The notes beneath the pieces were generated by a model. It saw only the letters and a program-made list of their open reading frames with translations, did not search any database and was not told where the DNA came from. Below are positions 1-9,165 of a DNA stretch of 64,000 nt, in pieces. The translations under genes were made by a program, and so were the position numbers. This stretch comes from Streptomyces sp. NBC_01231 (GTDB lineage: Bacteria > Actinomycetota > Actinomycetes > Streptomycetales > Streptomycetaceae): assembly GCA_035999765.1 (NCBI GenBank), contig CP108521.1, positions 1,922,001-1,986,000 of the forward strand, read 5' to 3'. The number at the start of each line of letters is the position of its first letter. Position 1 is the stretch's first letter.

Positions 1-319
1 CGTGCCGGATGACGACGGCGTCGACGCCCATGGCCTCCAGGGTCTGGGCCGTGTCCTTCAGAGACTCGCCCTTGGACACGCTGGATCCCTTGGCGGAGAA
101 GTTGATGACGTCCGCGGACAGCCGCTTCTCCGCGGCCTCGAAGGAGATCCGGGTCCGGGTGGAGTCCTCGAAGAAGAGGTTGACGACGGTCCGGCCGCGC
201 AGGGTCGGCAGTTTCTTGATCGGCCGGTCGGCGACCCGGGCCATCTCCTCGGCGGTGTCGAGGATCAGGACGGCGTCGTCGCGGGTGAGGTCGGCGGCCG
301 AGATGAGATGACGCTGCAT
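1..319 (-). CDS. pyrB: Aspartate carbamoyltransferase, N-terminal part (runs off the left edge)
   Basis: Catalyses carbamoyl phosphate + aspartate to carbamoyl aspartate, the committed step of pyrimidine synthesis, in the cytoplasm. About 106 N-terminal residues are present, starting at an ATG ([11 protein letters not shown]). The carbamoyl-phosphate signature FFEDSTRTR is clearly readable, followed by [16 protein letters not shown], typical of the ATCase/OTCase N-terminal domain. The gene lies 93 bp downstream of pyrR on the same strand, the usual pyrR-pyrB start of an actinobacterial pyr operon. The rest of the gene lies outside the window. Identification is secure; only completeness is unknown. 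Confidence 0.95.
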   Translation of the reverse strand, partial: MQRHLISAADLTRDDAVLILDTAEEMARVADRPIKKLPTLRGRTVVNLFFEDSTRTRISFEAAEKRLSADVINFSAKGSSVSKGESLKDTAQTLEAMGVDAVVIRH

Positions 320-412
320 CTTTCAGGCTCCGTAAGACAGTTCAGTTTCGGGAGAATCCGGGCAGGCGGGAGCACTGGAGCGGGGCGTACGACAGTGCCG
401 TACGCCGGGGAG

Positions 413-1033
413 CTAGTGCGGCGCGCCCGGAGCGGTCTGCTTGACACCGAGCAGCACGGTGTCGCGACCGTCCTCCTCGGCGAGCTGGACCTTGACCGTC
501 TCCCGCAACGACGTGGGGAGGTTCTTGCCGACGTAGTCGGCGCGGATGGGCAGTTCGCGGTGGCCTCTGTCGACCAGTACGGCGAGCTGCACGGCACGCG
601 GTCGCCCGATGTCGTTCAGGGCGTCGAGAGCGGCGCGGATGGTGCGGCCGGAGAAAAGCACGTCGTCGACGAGGACGACCAGCTTGCCGTCGAGGCCGTC
701 GCCGGGGATGTCGGTGCGGGCCAGCGCACGCGGCGGGTGCATGCGCAGGTCGTCGCGGTACATGGTGATGTCGAGCGACCCGACGGGGATCTTGCGCTCG
801 GTGATCTGCTCCAACTTGGCCGCGAGCCGCTGGGCGAGGAAGACGCCCCGGGTCGGAATGCCGAGGAGCACCACGTCGTCGGCGCCCTTGGCGCGTTCGA
901 CGATCTCGTGGGCGATGCGGGTCAACACCCGCGCGATGTCGGGGCCTTCGAGAACGGGCCGGGCATCGGACTGCTGTGCGTCGTGCCGCTTGTCGGACTG
1001 ACTGTCGTGCTGGGTGCCGTGCTGGGTGTCCAT
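413..1033 (-). CDS. pyrR: Bifunctional pyr operon regulator / uracil phosphoribosyltransferase
   Basis: PyrR (206 aa) is a PRTase-fold RNA-binding regulator that senses UMP and represses the pyr operon; it usually has some UPRTase activity. The PRPP loop [20 protein letters not shown] is intact, as are the [12 protein letters not shown] and DITMYRDDL segments of the family. The first ~25 residues are an extra Gln/Asp/His-rich tail absent from shorter homologues. It starts at an ATG with a strong SD (AGGAGG, minus strand 1045-1050). A PyrR-binding-loop-like hairpin lies immediately upstream of that SD, suggesting translational autoregulation. It is the first gene of the pyr operon and is divergent from bldD. 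Confidence 0.96.
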   Translation of the reverse strand: MDTQHGTQHDSQSDKRHDAQQSDARPVLEGPDIARVLTRIAHEIVERAKGADDVVLLGIPTRGVFLAQRLAAKLEQITERKIPVGSLDITMYRDDLRMHPPRALARTDIPGDGLDGKLVVLVDDVLFSGRTIRAALDALNDIGRPRAVQLAVLVDRGHRELPIRADYVGKNLPTSLRETVKVQLAEEDGRDTVLLGVKQTAPGAPH

Positions 1034-1052
1034 ATGGAAACGGACCTCCTTC

Positions 1053-1070
1053 TCCGCCTCACGGGACGGA
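1053..1070 (-). promoter_or_regulatory. Candidate PyrR binding loop in the pyrR leader
   Basis: On the minus strand the leader reads TCCGTCCCGTGAGGCGGA just 2 nt before the SD region. It matches the core of the known PyrR RNA site (ARUCCNGNGAGGYU) at GUCC-N-G-N-GAGG-C. The consensus outer A-U positions are C and G here, which preserves pairing. TCCG and CGGA can close the hairpin. Mycobacterial PyrR is known to repress translation from such a site; that the same holds here is inference. Confidence 0.6.
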
Positions 1071-1218
1071 CCTTAAAGGACGTCGGAATTGCGCCATCCA
1101 CGGTAGCAGGCCCGAACGGCGCCTCTCATTCACCCCTATGGCTCAATCGGCGGCCGTTACCACGGAAGCATCGGTGCGGACCATTCGGCTTGACGCAGCA
1201 GAGTAACGCTGCGTAACC

Positions 1219-1231
1219 TCACAGTGAGTTA
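1219..1231 (+). promoter_or_regulatory. Candidate BldD box upstream of bldD (autoregulation)
   Basis: TCACAGTGAGTTA matches 8 of 9 fixed positions of the published BldD consensus (TNACNC[A/T]GNGTNA). It lies in a larger inverted repeat, GTAAC-CTCAC-A-GTGAG-TTAC (1213-1232), about 60 bp before the bldD ATG. BldD is known to repress its own gene. The divergent pyrR promoter shares this 255-bp region, so the site could also touch pyr transcription. Confidence 0.75.
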
Positions 1232-1288
1232 CCAGCCGCGCGGCATGGAAAAGACCCAGCCGCGTCGACACAGTGTCCGGGGAGCTAT

Positions 1289-1792
1289 ATGTCCAGCGAA
1301 TACGCCAAACAGCTCGGGGCCAAGCTCCGGGCCATCCGCACCCAGCAGGGCCTTTCCCTCCACGGTGTCGAGGAGAAGTCCCAGGGGCGCTGGAAGGCCG
1401 TCGTGGTCGGTTCCTACGAGCGCGGCGACCGCGCCGTGACCGTGCAGCGTCTTGCCGAGCTGGCCGATTTCTATGGCGTTCCCGTGCAGGAGCTGCTGCC
1501 GGGCACCACCCCGGGCGGCGCCGCCGAGCCGCCGCCGAAGCTGGTCCTGGACCTGGAGCGGCTGGCCCATGTTCCGGCCGAGAAGGCGGGGCCGCTGCAG
1601 CGGTATGCCGCCACGATCCAGTCCCAGCGCGGTGACTACAACGGCAAGGTGCTCTCGATCCGCCAGGACGACCTGCGCACACTCGCCGTCATCTACGACC
1701 AGTCGCCCTCGGTCCTCACCGAGCAGCTGATCAGCTGGGGCGTGCTGGACGCGGACGCGCGCCGTGCGGTGGCGTCCCACGAGGAGAGCTGA
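1289..1792 (+). CDS. bldD: Developmental master repressor BldD, c-di-GMP effector
   Basis: BldD (167 aa) dimerises on tetrameric c-di-GMP and represses sporulation genes during vegetative growth. An XRE-type helix-turn-helix occupies residues ~8-70 (KLRAIRTQQGLSL...VVVGSYERGDRAVT). The C-terminal domain carries the c-di-GMP signature RxD-x8-RxxD: R114-G-D116 and R125-Q-D-D128, all intact. The ATG is preceded by GGGGAG at 1279-1284. It is monocistronic, with a BldD box upstream and a strong terminator downstream. Length and sequence match BldD of other streptomycetes closely, so the assignment is very firm. Confidence 0.98.
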   Translation: MSSEYAKQLGAKLRAIRTQQGLSLHGVEEKSQGRWKAVVVGSYERGDRAVTVQRLAELADFYGVPVQELLPGTTPGGAAEPPPKLVLDLERLAHVPAEKAGPLQRYAATIQSQRGDYNGKVLSIRQDDLRTLAVIYDQSPSVLTEQLISWGVLDADARRAVASHEES

Positions 1793-1911
1793 CCCGCTCC
1801 CCGTCTCAGCAGAAACGTGCCGCCGGGGTGGCTGGAACTTCACTGTTCCGGCCGCCCCGGCGGCTTTCTGCGCGCTTTACCCGCCTCCCGGGCCCCGCGG
1901 CTCCCCCCATA

Positions 1912-1953
1912 CGCCCGAGGGCCCGCAGCGGTCTCGCTGCGGGCCCTCGGGCG
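1912..1953. terminator. Bidirectional terminator between bldD and nusB
   Basis: Perfect 19-bp inverted repeat (CGCCCGAGGGCCCGCAGCG / complement) with a 4-nt loop GTCT, placed between two convergent genes. No U-tract, as is usual in streptomycetes. The flanking 1793-1911 stretch has no other clear feature. Confidence 0.85.
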
Positions 1954-1990
1954 TGTGGTGCCTGTGGTGCGGTAGTGGCTGTCGTGCCTC

Positions 1991-2425
1991 TTACGCCTCG
2001 TCCCGGCGCAGTGATGACTTGAGGTCCTTGAACCGGCCGAGGAGTCCGTTGACGAACGAGGGCGACTCGTCCGTGGAGAACTCCTTCGCCAGCTGCACCA
2101 TCTCGTCGAGCACGACGGCGTCCGGCGTCTCGTCCGCCCAGATCAGCTCGTAGGCGCCCAGACGCAGGATGTTGCGGTCGACGACCGGCATCCGGTCGAG
2201 CGTCCAGCCGACGGAGTACTGAGCGATCAGCTCGTCGATGCGCTTCGCGTGCACCGCGTAGCCCTCGACCAGCTGCATCGTGTACTCGCTCACCGGCGGT
2301 TGCCGGGGGTCGTCCCGGGAGAGCCGGATCCAGTCCGCGAGGACGGTCAGGACGTCGACCGCGCGCTGGTCGCCCTCGAAGAGGATCTGGAAGGCACGCT
2401 TGCGGGCCGTGTTGCGGGCAGCCAC
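1991..2425 (-). CDS. nusB: Transcription antitermination protein NusB
   Basis: NusB (144 aa) binds boxA RNA with NusE (S10) and supports rRNA antitermination. The all-helical NusB domain fills the protein: N-terminal AARNTARKRAFQILFEGDQ, the central ILRLGAYELIW, and the C-terminal VQLAKEFSTDESPSFVNGLLGRF are family hallmarks. It starts at a GTG two bases after the efp stop codon, so it is probably translated with efp. It closes the aro-pepQ-efp-nusB minus-strand group and ends at the strong terminator shared with bldD. Confidence 0.96.
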   Translation of the reverse strand: MAARNTARKRAFQILFEGDQRAVDVLTVLADWIRLSRDDPRQPPVSEYTMQLVEGYAVHAKRIDELIAQYSVGWTLDRMPVVDRNILRLGAYELIWADETPDAVVLDEMVQLAKEFSTDESPSFVNGLLGRFKDLKSSLRRDEA

Positions 2426-2427
2426 GG

Positions 2428-2994
2428 TTAGCTGTTCACCCGGCCGAGGTAGTCGCTCGTGCGGGTGTCGACCTTGATCTTCTCACCGGTGGTGATGAAG
2501 AGCGGGACGTTGATCTGGTGACCGGTCTCCAGGGTGGCGGGCTTGGTGCCGCCGGTGGAGCGGTCGCCCTGGAGGCCCGGCTCGGTCTCCTGGACGACCA
2601 GTTCGACGGCTGCCGGGAGCTCGACGAAGAGCACCTCACCCTCGTGCTGGGCGACGGTGGCCGTGAAGCCCTCGATGAGGAAGTTGGCGGCGTCGCCGAC
2701 GGCCTTGCGGTCGACCATCAGCTGGTCGTAGGTCTCCATGTCCATGAAGACGAAGTACTCGCCGTCCATGTACGAGAACTGCATGTCACGCTTGTCGACA
2801 GTGGCCGTTTCGACCTTGACGCCGGCGTTGAAGGTCTTGTCGACGACCTTGCCGGAGAGCACGTTCTTGAGCTTGGTGCGCACGAAGGCCGGGCCCTTGC
2901 CGGGCTTGACGTGCTGGAACTCGACGACGGACCAGAGCTGGCCGCCTTCGAGCTTGAGCACCAGGCCGTTCTTGAGGTCGTTCGTGGAAGCCAC
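2428..2994 (-). CDS. efp: Elongation factor P
   Basis: EF-P (188 aa) enters the ribosomal E site and relieves stalling at polyproline. The KOW-like domain I and two OB domains (II, III) are readable; the C-terminal signature [29 protein letters not shown] is complete. The start is the GTG giving [12 protein letters not shown], with TCTCCT (minus-strand AGGAGA) at 3005-3010; the open frame extends further upstream but only as non-conserved sequence. The tip loop reads P31-G-K33-G-P35. This PGKGP type is the actinobacterial subclass in which the lysine is thought to work unmodified, and no EpmA/EpmB gene is nearby. Confidence 0.96.
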   Translation of the reverse strand: MASTNDLKNGLVLKLEGGQLWSVVEFQHVKPGKGPAFVRTKLKNVLSGKVVDKTFNAGVKVETATVDKRDMQFSYMDGEYFVFMDMETYDQLMVDRKAVGDAANFLIEGFTATVAQHEGEVLFVELPAAVELVVQETEPGLQGDRSTGGTKPATLETGHQINVPLFITTGEKIKVDTRTSDYLGRVNS

Positions 2995-3043
2995 GGTTGC
3001 GGAATCTCCTGGACTGACGTGGACGACCCCGGGGCACGCACTC

Positions 3044-4150
3044 CTACAGCGCGAGCAGCTCCTTGGTCGTGATGGTGAGTAGCTCGGGTCCGCCGTCCGC
3101 CTCGGGGCGGACGACGAGCGTGTCATCGATCCTGACACCGCCCCGGCCCGGGAGGTGGACCCCGGGTTCGACGGTGACAGGCACGCAGGCGTCCAGTTTA
3201 CCCATGGCCGCGGGGGCCAACTGCGGGTCCTCGTCGATTTCGAGTCCCACACCGTGTCCGGTCAGGGCGGGAAGGCTTTCGGCGTATCCCGCGGAGTCCA
3301 GTACCTGGCGTGCGGCACGGTCCACGTCGCGGTAGGCGACACCTGGAGTCAGTGTCTCGCGCGCGGCCCGCTGAGCGGCGAAGACGACGTCGTACAGCTC
3401 GATCTGCCAGTCGGTGGGAGACGTACCGATGACGAAGGTGCGGCCGATCTCGCAGCGGTAGCCGCGGTAGGTGGCGCCGAGACAGACGGAGAGGAAGTCG
3501 CCCTCCTCGACCCGCCGGTCCGTGGGACGGTGGGAGCGTCTGCCGGAGTTGGGGCCGGTGGCGACGGAGGTCGCGAACGCGGGGCCGTCGGCGCCGTGGT
3601 CGACGAGGCGGCGCTCCAGTTCCAGGGCGAGGTGGCGTTCGGTGCGGCCGACGAGGATGGACTCCAGCAGTTCGCCCAGTGCCTGGTCGGCGATCTCGGC
3701 GCCGATCCTGAGGCAGGAGATCTCCTCCTCGTCCTTCACCACCCTCAGCTGTTCGACCGCGCTCCCCATGTCGGCGAGGCGAAGCCGGGGCACGACCGAT
3801 CGGATGGCCCGGTGCCGGGCGACCGTGAGGTGATGCTCCTCGACGGCGAGACAGTCACCGCCCTGGCCGGCCGCGAGGTCCGCCGCCGCGACGGCGGGAT
3901 CGCCGCCGGGTCCCGGCAGCCGCTGCACGCGCAGCGCCTCGTCGGGCCGGCCGTCCGCGGAGCGGTCGTCGGGCGGGCCGGGACACAGCAGCAGATCCTC
4001 GGTCCGGCCGAGGAGCAGGACGGCGTGATGGGGGGCGGTGCCCGCGAGGTAGCGGACGTTGGCGGGGCGGGTGACCAGCGCGGAGGCGCTGCCGCCGGCT
4101 TGGCAGCGTTCCCGTAGGCGGGTTCGGCGGGCGGCGTAGACCTCTGACAT
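3044..4150 (-). CDS. pepQ: M24 (Xaa-Pro peptidase fold) family protein with altered metal ligands
   Basis: A 368-aa two-domain M24B protein (creatinase-like N-terminal domain ~1-135, pita-bread domain ~140-355) upstream of efp, the place where Xaa-Pro dipeptidase PepQ sits in many actinobacteria. Against the canonical M24 ligands D, D, H, E, E it has C223, E234, H299, E328 and D342, and the auxiliary His of IHEAP is D306. So only His299 and Glu328 are standard. The fold looks complete ([20 protein letters not shown]). It may be a changed-metal enzyme, have another activity, or be a pseudo-peptidase. The gene symbol follows synteny; peptidase activity is not certain. Confidence 0.8.
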   Translation of the reverse strand: MSEVYAARRTRLRERCQAGGSASALVTRPANVRYLAGTAPHHAVLLLGRTEDLLLCPGPPDDRSADGRPDEALRVQRLPGPGGDPAVAAADLAAGQGGDCLAVEEHHLTVARHRAIRSVVPRLRLADMGSAVEQLRVVKDEEEISCLRIGAEIADQALGELLESILVGRTERHLALELERRLVDHGADGPAFATSVATGPNSGRRSHRPTDRRVEEGDFLSVCLGATYRGYRCEIGRTFVIGTSPTDWQIELYDVVFAAQRAARETLTPGVAYRDVDRAARQVLDSAGYAESLPALTGHGVGLEIDEDPQLAPAAMGKLDACVPVTVEPGVHLPGRGGVRIDDTLVVRPEADGGPELLTITTKELLAL

Positions 4151-4302
4151 GACACGAGCGTAGGAGCCGTGTCGGGATTGTGCCGGTTGGGAGAGTGCCG
4201 TTCGGGGGACCGGGGTGCGTCCGAGGTGCTCTGCCGTCCCCGAAGCCGCGGGGCTGGTCGCTTCGTTCCCGGTGCCCCTTCAGGTGGCTCAGTCCCCCGC
4301 GT

Positions 4303-5169
4303 TCACCAGTTGGGTGGGCTGGCTATGGACCTCGCCAGTACGTCGTCGAGGACCTGAGCCGTCTGGGGTACGTCCAGCTGGGAGTTGTCGATGATCGGGA
4401 GGCCGGAGCCGTACCAGCCGGCCATCCGGCCGTGGATACGGGCGACCTCGTCGTCGGTGAGGCGGCGGTTGCCCGAGCGTTCGGCGTTGCGCTCCAGGAC
4501 GATCTCCAGGCCGGGCAGCAGGACCACGGGCAGCAGCCCCGGGCCAACGTGCCGCTTCCAGCCGCCGAGGCCGACGACCGGGCGGTCCGGGAAGACGGCG
4601 TCGTCGAGGATGCACGAGATCCCGTTGGCGAGGAAGTTGCGCGCCGCGAAGCCGCAGGTGCGGCGGGCCAGACGGTACTGCGCCTCGGAGTGGTCGTTCC
4701 ACCCGGACTGGGGGTCGGCGAAGCCGGAGCGGACCCATTCGCGTACGTCGTCCAGGCTGATGTGGGCGGTGGGGACCCGTCGGTGGTCCGCCCAGTACTT
4801 GGCGACACTGGTCTTGCCGGCGCCCGCGGGGCCGATGAGCAACACCGCGAGGGTGGTGGCGGCCGGGTCGTGGGGGGCGGTCGCGGGCGGCGCACTGGGC
4901 ATGGGGACGGGGCCGCCGGGCGGCAGCGGTACATGGCCGGTGGTGTCGGGGGCCGGGGACACCGGGGCGTGCTGCGGGGTGGGGGGCGCCGGTGCCGCGG
5001 GGGCTCCGGTGAAGCCGGGGGCGGGAGGCGGCGGGGGCACGGGGGCGGAGCCCTGGTGTGGACCGGGGTGGTGCGGCCCCGGGTGATGTGCGGCCGGCGA
5101 CCAGCCGGTTGCCGGTCCGTGCCCCGGCTGGTGGGGCGGCGGCAGCGGAGAACCCACTGCGTGCTGCAT
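4303..5169 (-). CDS. P-loop ATPase / zeta-toxin-like kinase fold protein with Pro/His-rich N-terminus
   Basis: A 288-aa protein in two parts. Residues ~1-105 are low-complexity, rich in Pro, His, Ala and Gly. Residues ~108-288 form a P-loop NTPase: Walker A GPAGAGKTS, a DDVREW switch segment, a lid-like NAERSGNRRLTDDEVARIH, and a C-terminal IIDNSQLDVPQ. This resembles the AAA_33 / shikimate-kinase-like group of small-molecule kinases. The substrate is unknown. It lies 163 bp downstream of aroB behind a terminator. The 152-bp gap before it (4151-4302, toward pepQ) shows nothing beyond likely pepQ promoter sequence. Confidence 0.8.
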   Translation of the reverse strand: MQHAVGSPLPPPHQPGHGPATGWSPAAHHPGPHHPGPHQGSAPVPPPPPAPGFTGAPAAPAPPTPQHAPVSPAPDTTGHVPLPPGGPVPMPSAPPATAPHDPAATTLAVLLIGPAGAGKTSVAKYWADHRRVPTAHISLDDVREWVRSGFADPQSGWNDHSEAQYRLARRTCGFAARNFLANGISCILDDAVFPDRPVVGLGGWKRHVGPGLLPVVLLPGLEIVLERNAERSGNRRLTDDEVARIHGRMAGWYGSGLPIIDNSQLDVPQTAQVLDDVLARSIASPPNW

Positions 5170-5239
5170 CCGGTGCCACTCCGTCTCGTACAGGCAATGG
5201 GCGCTGACAGCGGGGCGGCCCCGCTTGCTACCGAACGGT

Positions 5240-5280
5240 ACCGCCCCCGGCAGTCATTTGGTGAAACGGCCGGGGGCGGT
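5240..5280. terminator. Terminator downstream of aroB
   Basis: 12-bp perfect stem ACCGCCCCCGGC / GCCGGGGGCGGT with a 17-nt loop, located between aroB and the P-loop gene on the same strand. It probably ends the aroC-aroK-aroB transcript. Confidence 0.65.
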
Positions 5281-5332
5281 CCGAAGTGCCCGGCGGCGCA
5301 AGGCGAATCGGGCCGATGGAGTACGGCGGGAC

Positions 5333-6953
<1,621 letters not shown>

Positions 6954-6957
<4 letters not shown>

Positions 6958-8138
6958 CGGATCGCCAGGGTCTCGAGGTAGGACCGGACGTTGCGGCGGG
7001 TCTCGGGCACCGAGTCGCCGCCGAACTTCTCCGCGACCGCGTCCGCGACCACCAGCGCCACCATCGCCTCGGCGACGATTCCGGCTGCCGGAACCGCGCA
7101 CACGTCGGAACGCTGGTGGTGAGCGGCCGTCGCCTCACCGGTCACCACGTCCACGGTCTTCAGGGCCCGCGGCACGGTCGCGATCGGCTTCATCGCCGCC
7201 CGCACCCGCAGCAGCTCACCCGTGGACAGGCCGCCCTCGGTGCCGCCGGAACGGCCCGTCGCCCGCCTGATGCCGTCGTCCGTTGCCAGGATCTCGTCGT
7301 GCGCCTGGGAACCGGGCACGCGCGCCAGGTCGAAGCCGTCACCGACCTCGACGCCCTTGATCGCCTGGATCCCCATCAGAGCGGCGGCCAGCCGGGCATC
7401 CAGCCGACGGTCCCAGTGCACGTGCGAGCCGAGCCCCACCGGCACGCCGTACGCCAGCACCTCCACCACACCACCGAGGGTGTCGCCGTCCTTGTGGGCC
7501 TGGTCGATCTCCGCGACCATCGCCTTCGAGGCGTCCGCGTCCAGGCAACGCACCGGATCGGCGTCCAGCTTCTCCACGTCGGACGGCTTGGGGTAGACGC
7601 CGTAGGGCGCCTTCGCCGCAGCCAGCTCCACGACGTGCGAGACGATCTCGATCCCGGCCGTCTCCTTCAAGTACGAGCGGGCCACCGCGCCCAGCGCCAC
7701 CCGGGCCGCCGTCTCCCGCGCGGAGGCTCGCTCCAGGATCGGCCGGGCCTCGTCGAAGCCGTACTTCTGCATGCCGGCCAGGTCGGCGTGGCCGGGCCGG
7801 GGGCGGGTCAGCGGGGCGTTGCGGGCCAGGCCCGCCAGGATCTCGGGGTCGACGGGGTCGGCCGCCATCACCTGCTCCCACTTCGGCCACTCGGTGTTGC
7901 CCACCATCACCGCGACCGGGGAACCCAGGGTGAGGCCGTGCCGCACACCGCCGATGAACGTGACCTCGTCACGCTCGAACTTCATCCGCGCACCGCGTCC
8001 ATAACCGAGCCGGCGCCGGGCCAGGTGGTCCGCCACCATCTCCGTGGTGATCGGCACGCCGGCGGGAAGACCCTCCAGCGTCGCCACGAGTGCGGGGCCA
8101 TGGGACTCCCCCGCTGTCAGCCAGCGCAACCTGCTCAA
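6954..8138 (-). CDS. aroC: Chorismate synthase
   Basis: AroC (394 aa) makes chorismate from EPSP with reduced FMN, the last common step to aromatic amino acids. The first signature [14 protein letters not shown] starts at residue ~10, and [14 protein letters not shown] and [13 protein letters not shown] follow. The start codon is TTG ([14 protein letters not shown]); no ATG or GTG gives the conserved N-terminus, so TTG is well supported. First gene of the aroC-aroK-aroB operon; the 187 bp before it (8139-8325) separate it from aroE and may hold a promoter. Confidence 0.97.
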
Positions 8139-8325
8139 CGGTGCTCCTCAGTGCTCGCGCCCTGGTACTGCCCGCCGTACGCGTGTCCTCGCGTACGGCA
8201 ACGACGCGACCGGGTGCGCGGCCCCGGCCCGCCACCTCCGATCCTCCCACGTCCGGGCTCCGGACCCGGCCGCCGGTCCACAGGCCGGACGGGACACCGC
8301 GTTGCGGCCCGGAACCGAGCGGCTC

Positions 8326-9165
8326 CTAGCGGGCGGCGAGCGCGTGCTCGCCGGCCTTGCGCATGGCGTCCAGCGGAGCCGGGTTGCACCCCGTCATCTG
8401 CTCCACCTGGAGCACCGCCTGGTGCACCAGGAGGTCGAGGCCGCTGACGACGGCCCCGCCGTACGCCGACCAGCGGGCCGCGAGGGCCGTCGGCCACGGG
8501 TCGTAGAGCACGTCGAAGAGGGTGGCGGGCCGTTCCGGCACCGCCGAGGAGAGCGCGTCGGTGGTCCCGGCCGGGGTGGTGGCGACAACGAGCGGGGCGC
8601 GCAGGGCCTGTGCGGCGTCCGCCCAGTCCGCCGTCCGCACCTCGATGTCGAGCCGTTCTCCCCACTGCCGCATCTCGGCGGCGCGAGCCTCGCTGCGGAC
8701 GTAGGCGACGACCTCGCCGGTGCAGATACGAGCCAGTGCGGCGAGCGCGGAGGAGGCGGTGGCGCCGGCGCCGAGGATGGCTGCGGAGTCGACCTGTTCG
8801 ATGCCGTGTTCCCGCAGGGCGGCGACCATGCCGGGGATGTCGGTGTTGTCGCCGACACGGCGTCCGTCCTCGGTGAACACGACTGTGTTGACCGTGTCCA
8901 CCGAGGCCGCGGTCTCGCTGATCTCGTCGAGCAACGGGATGACGGCCCGCTTCAACGGCATGGTCACCGACAGCCCGGCCCACTCCGGACCGAGGTCCGA
9001 GAAGAACCCCGGCAGGGCCGCCTCGTCGAGCTCGAACCGGTCGTACGACCAGTCGGTGAGACCCAGTTCCCGGTAGGCGGCGCGATGCAGCGCCGGCGAG
9101 AGGGAGTGGGCGATGGGCTTGCCGAGCACCGCGGCCCGACGGGTCTCAGCTGCCCGAGCTCTCAT
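8326..9165 (-). CDS. aroE: Shikimate 5-dehydrogenase
   Basis: AroE (279 aa) reduces 3-dehydroshikimate to shikimate with NADPH. The substrate motif KPIAHSLSPALHRAAY, the catalytic lysine segment SVTMPLKRAVI, and NTDIPG are intact. The Rossmann glycine motif reads ILGAGATASSALAAL, with Ala-Thr where GAGG is common. The ATG overlaps the end of mltG by 20 bp, so aroE is co-transcribed with mltG and ruvX rather than with aroC. Together with aroB, aroC and aroK it gives four shikimate enzymes within 4 kb. Confidence 0.96.
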   Translation of the reverse strand: MRARAAETRRAAVLGKPIAHSLSPALHRAAYRELGLTDWSYDRFELDEAALPGFFSDLGPEWAGLSVTMPLKRAVIPLLDEISETAASVDTVNTVVFTEDGRRVGDNTDIPGMVAALREHGIEQVDSAAILGAGATASSALAALARICTGEVVAYVRSEARAAEMRQWGERLDIEVRTADWADAAQALRAPLVVATTPAGTTDALSSAVPERPATLFDVLYDPWPTALAARWSAYGGAVVSGLDLLVHQAVLQVEQMTGCNPAPLDAMRKAGEHALAAR

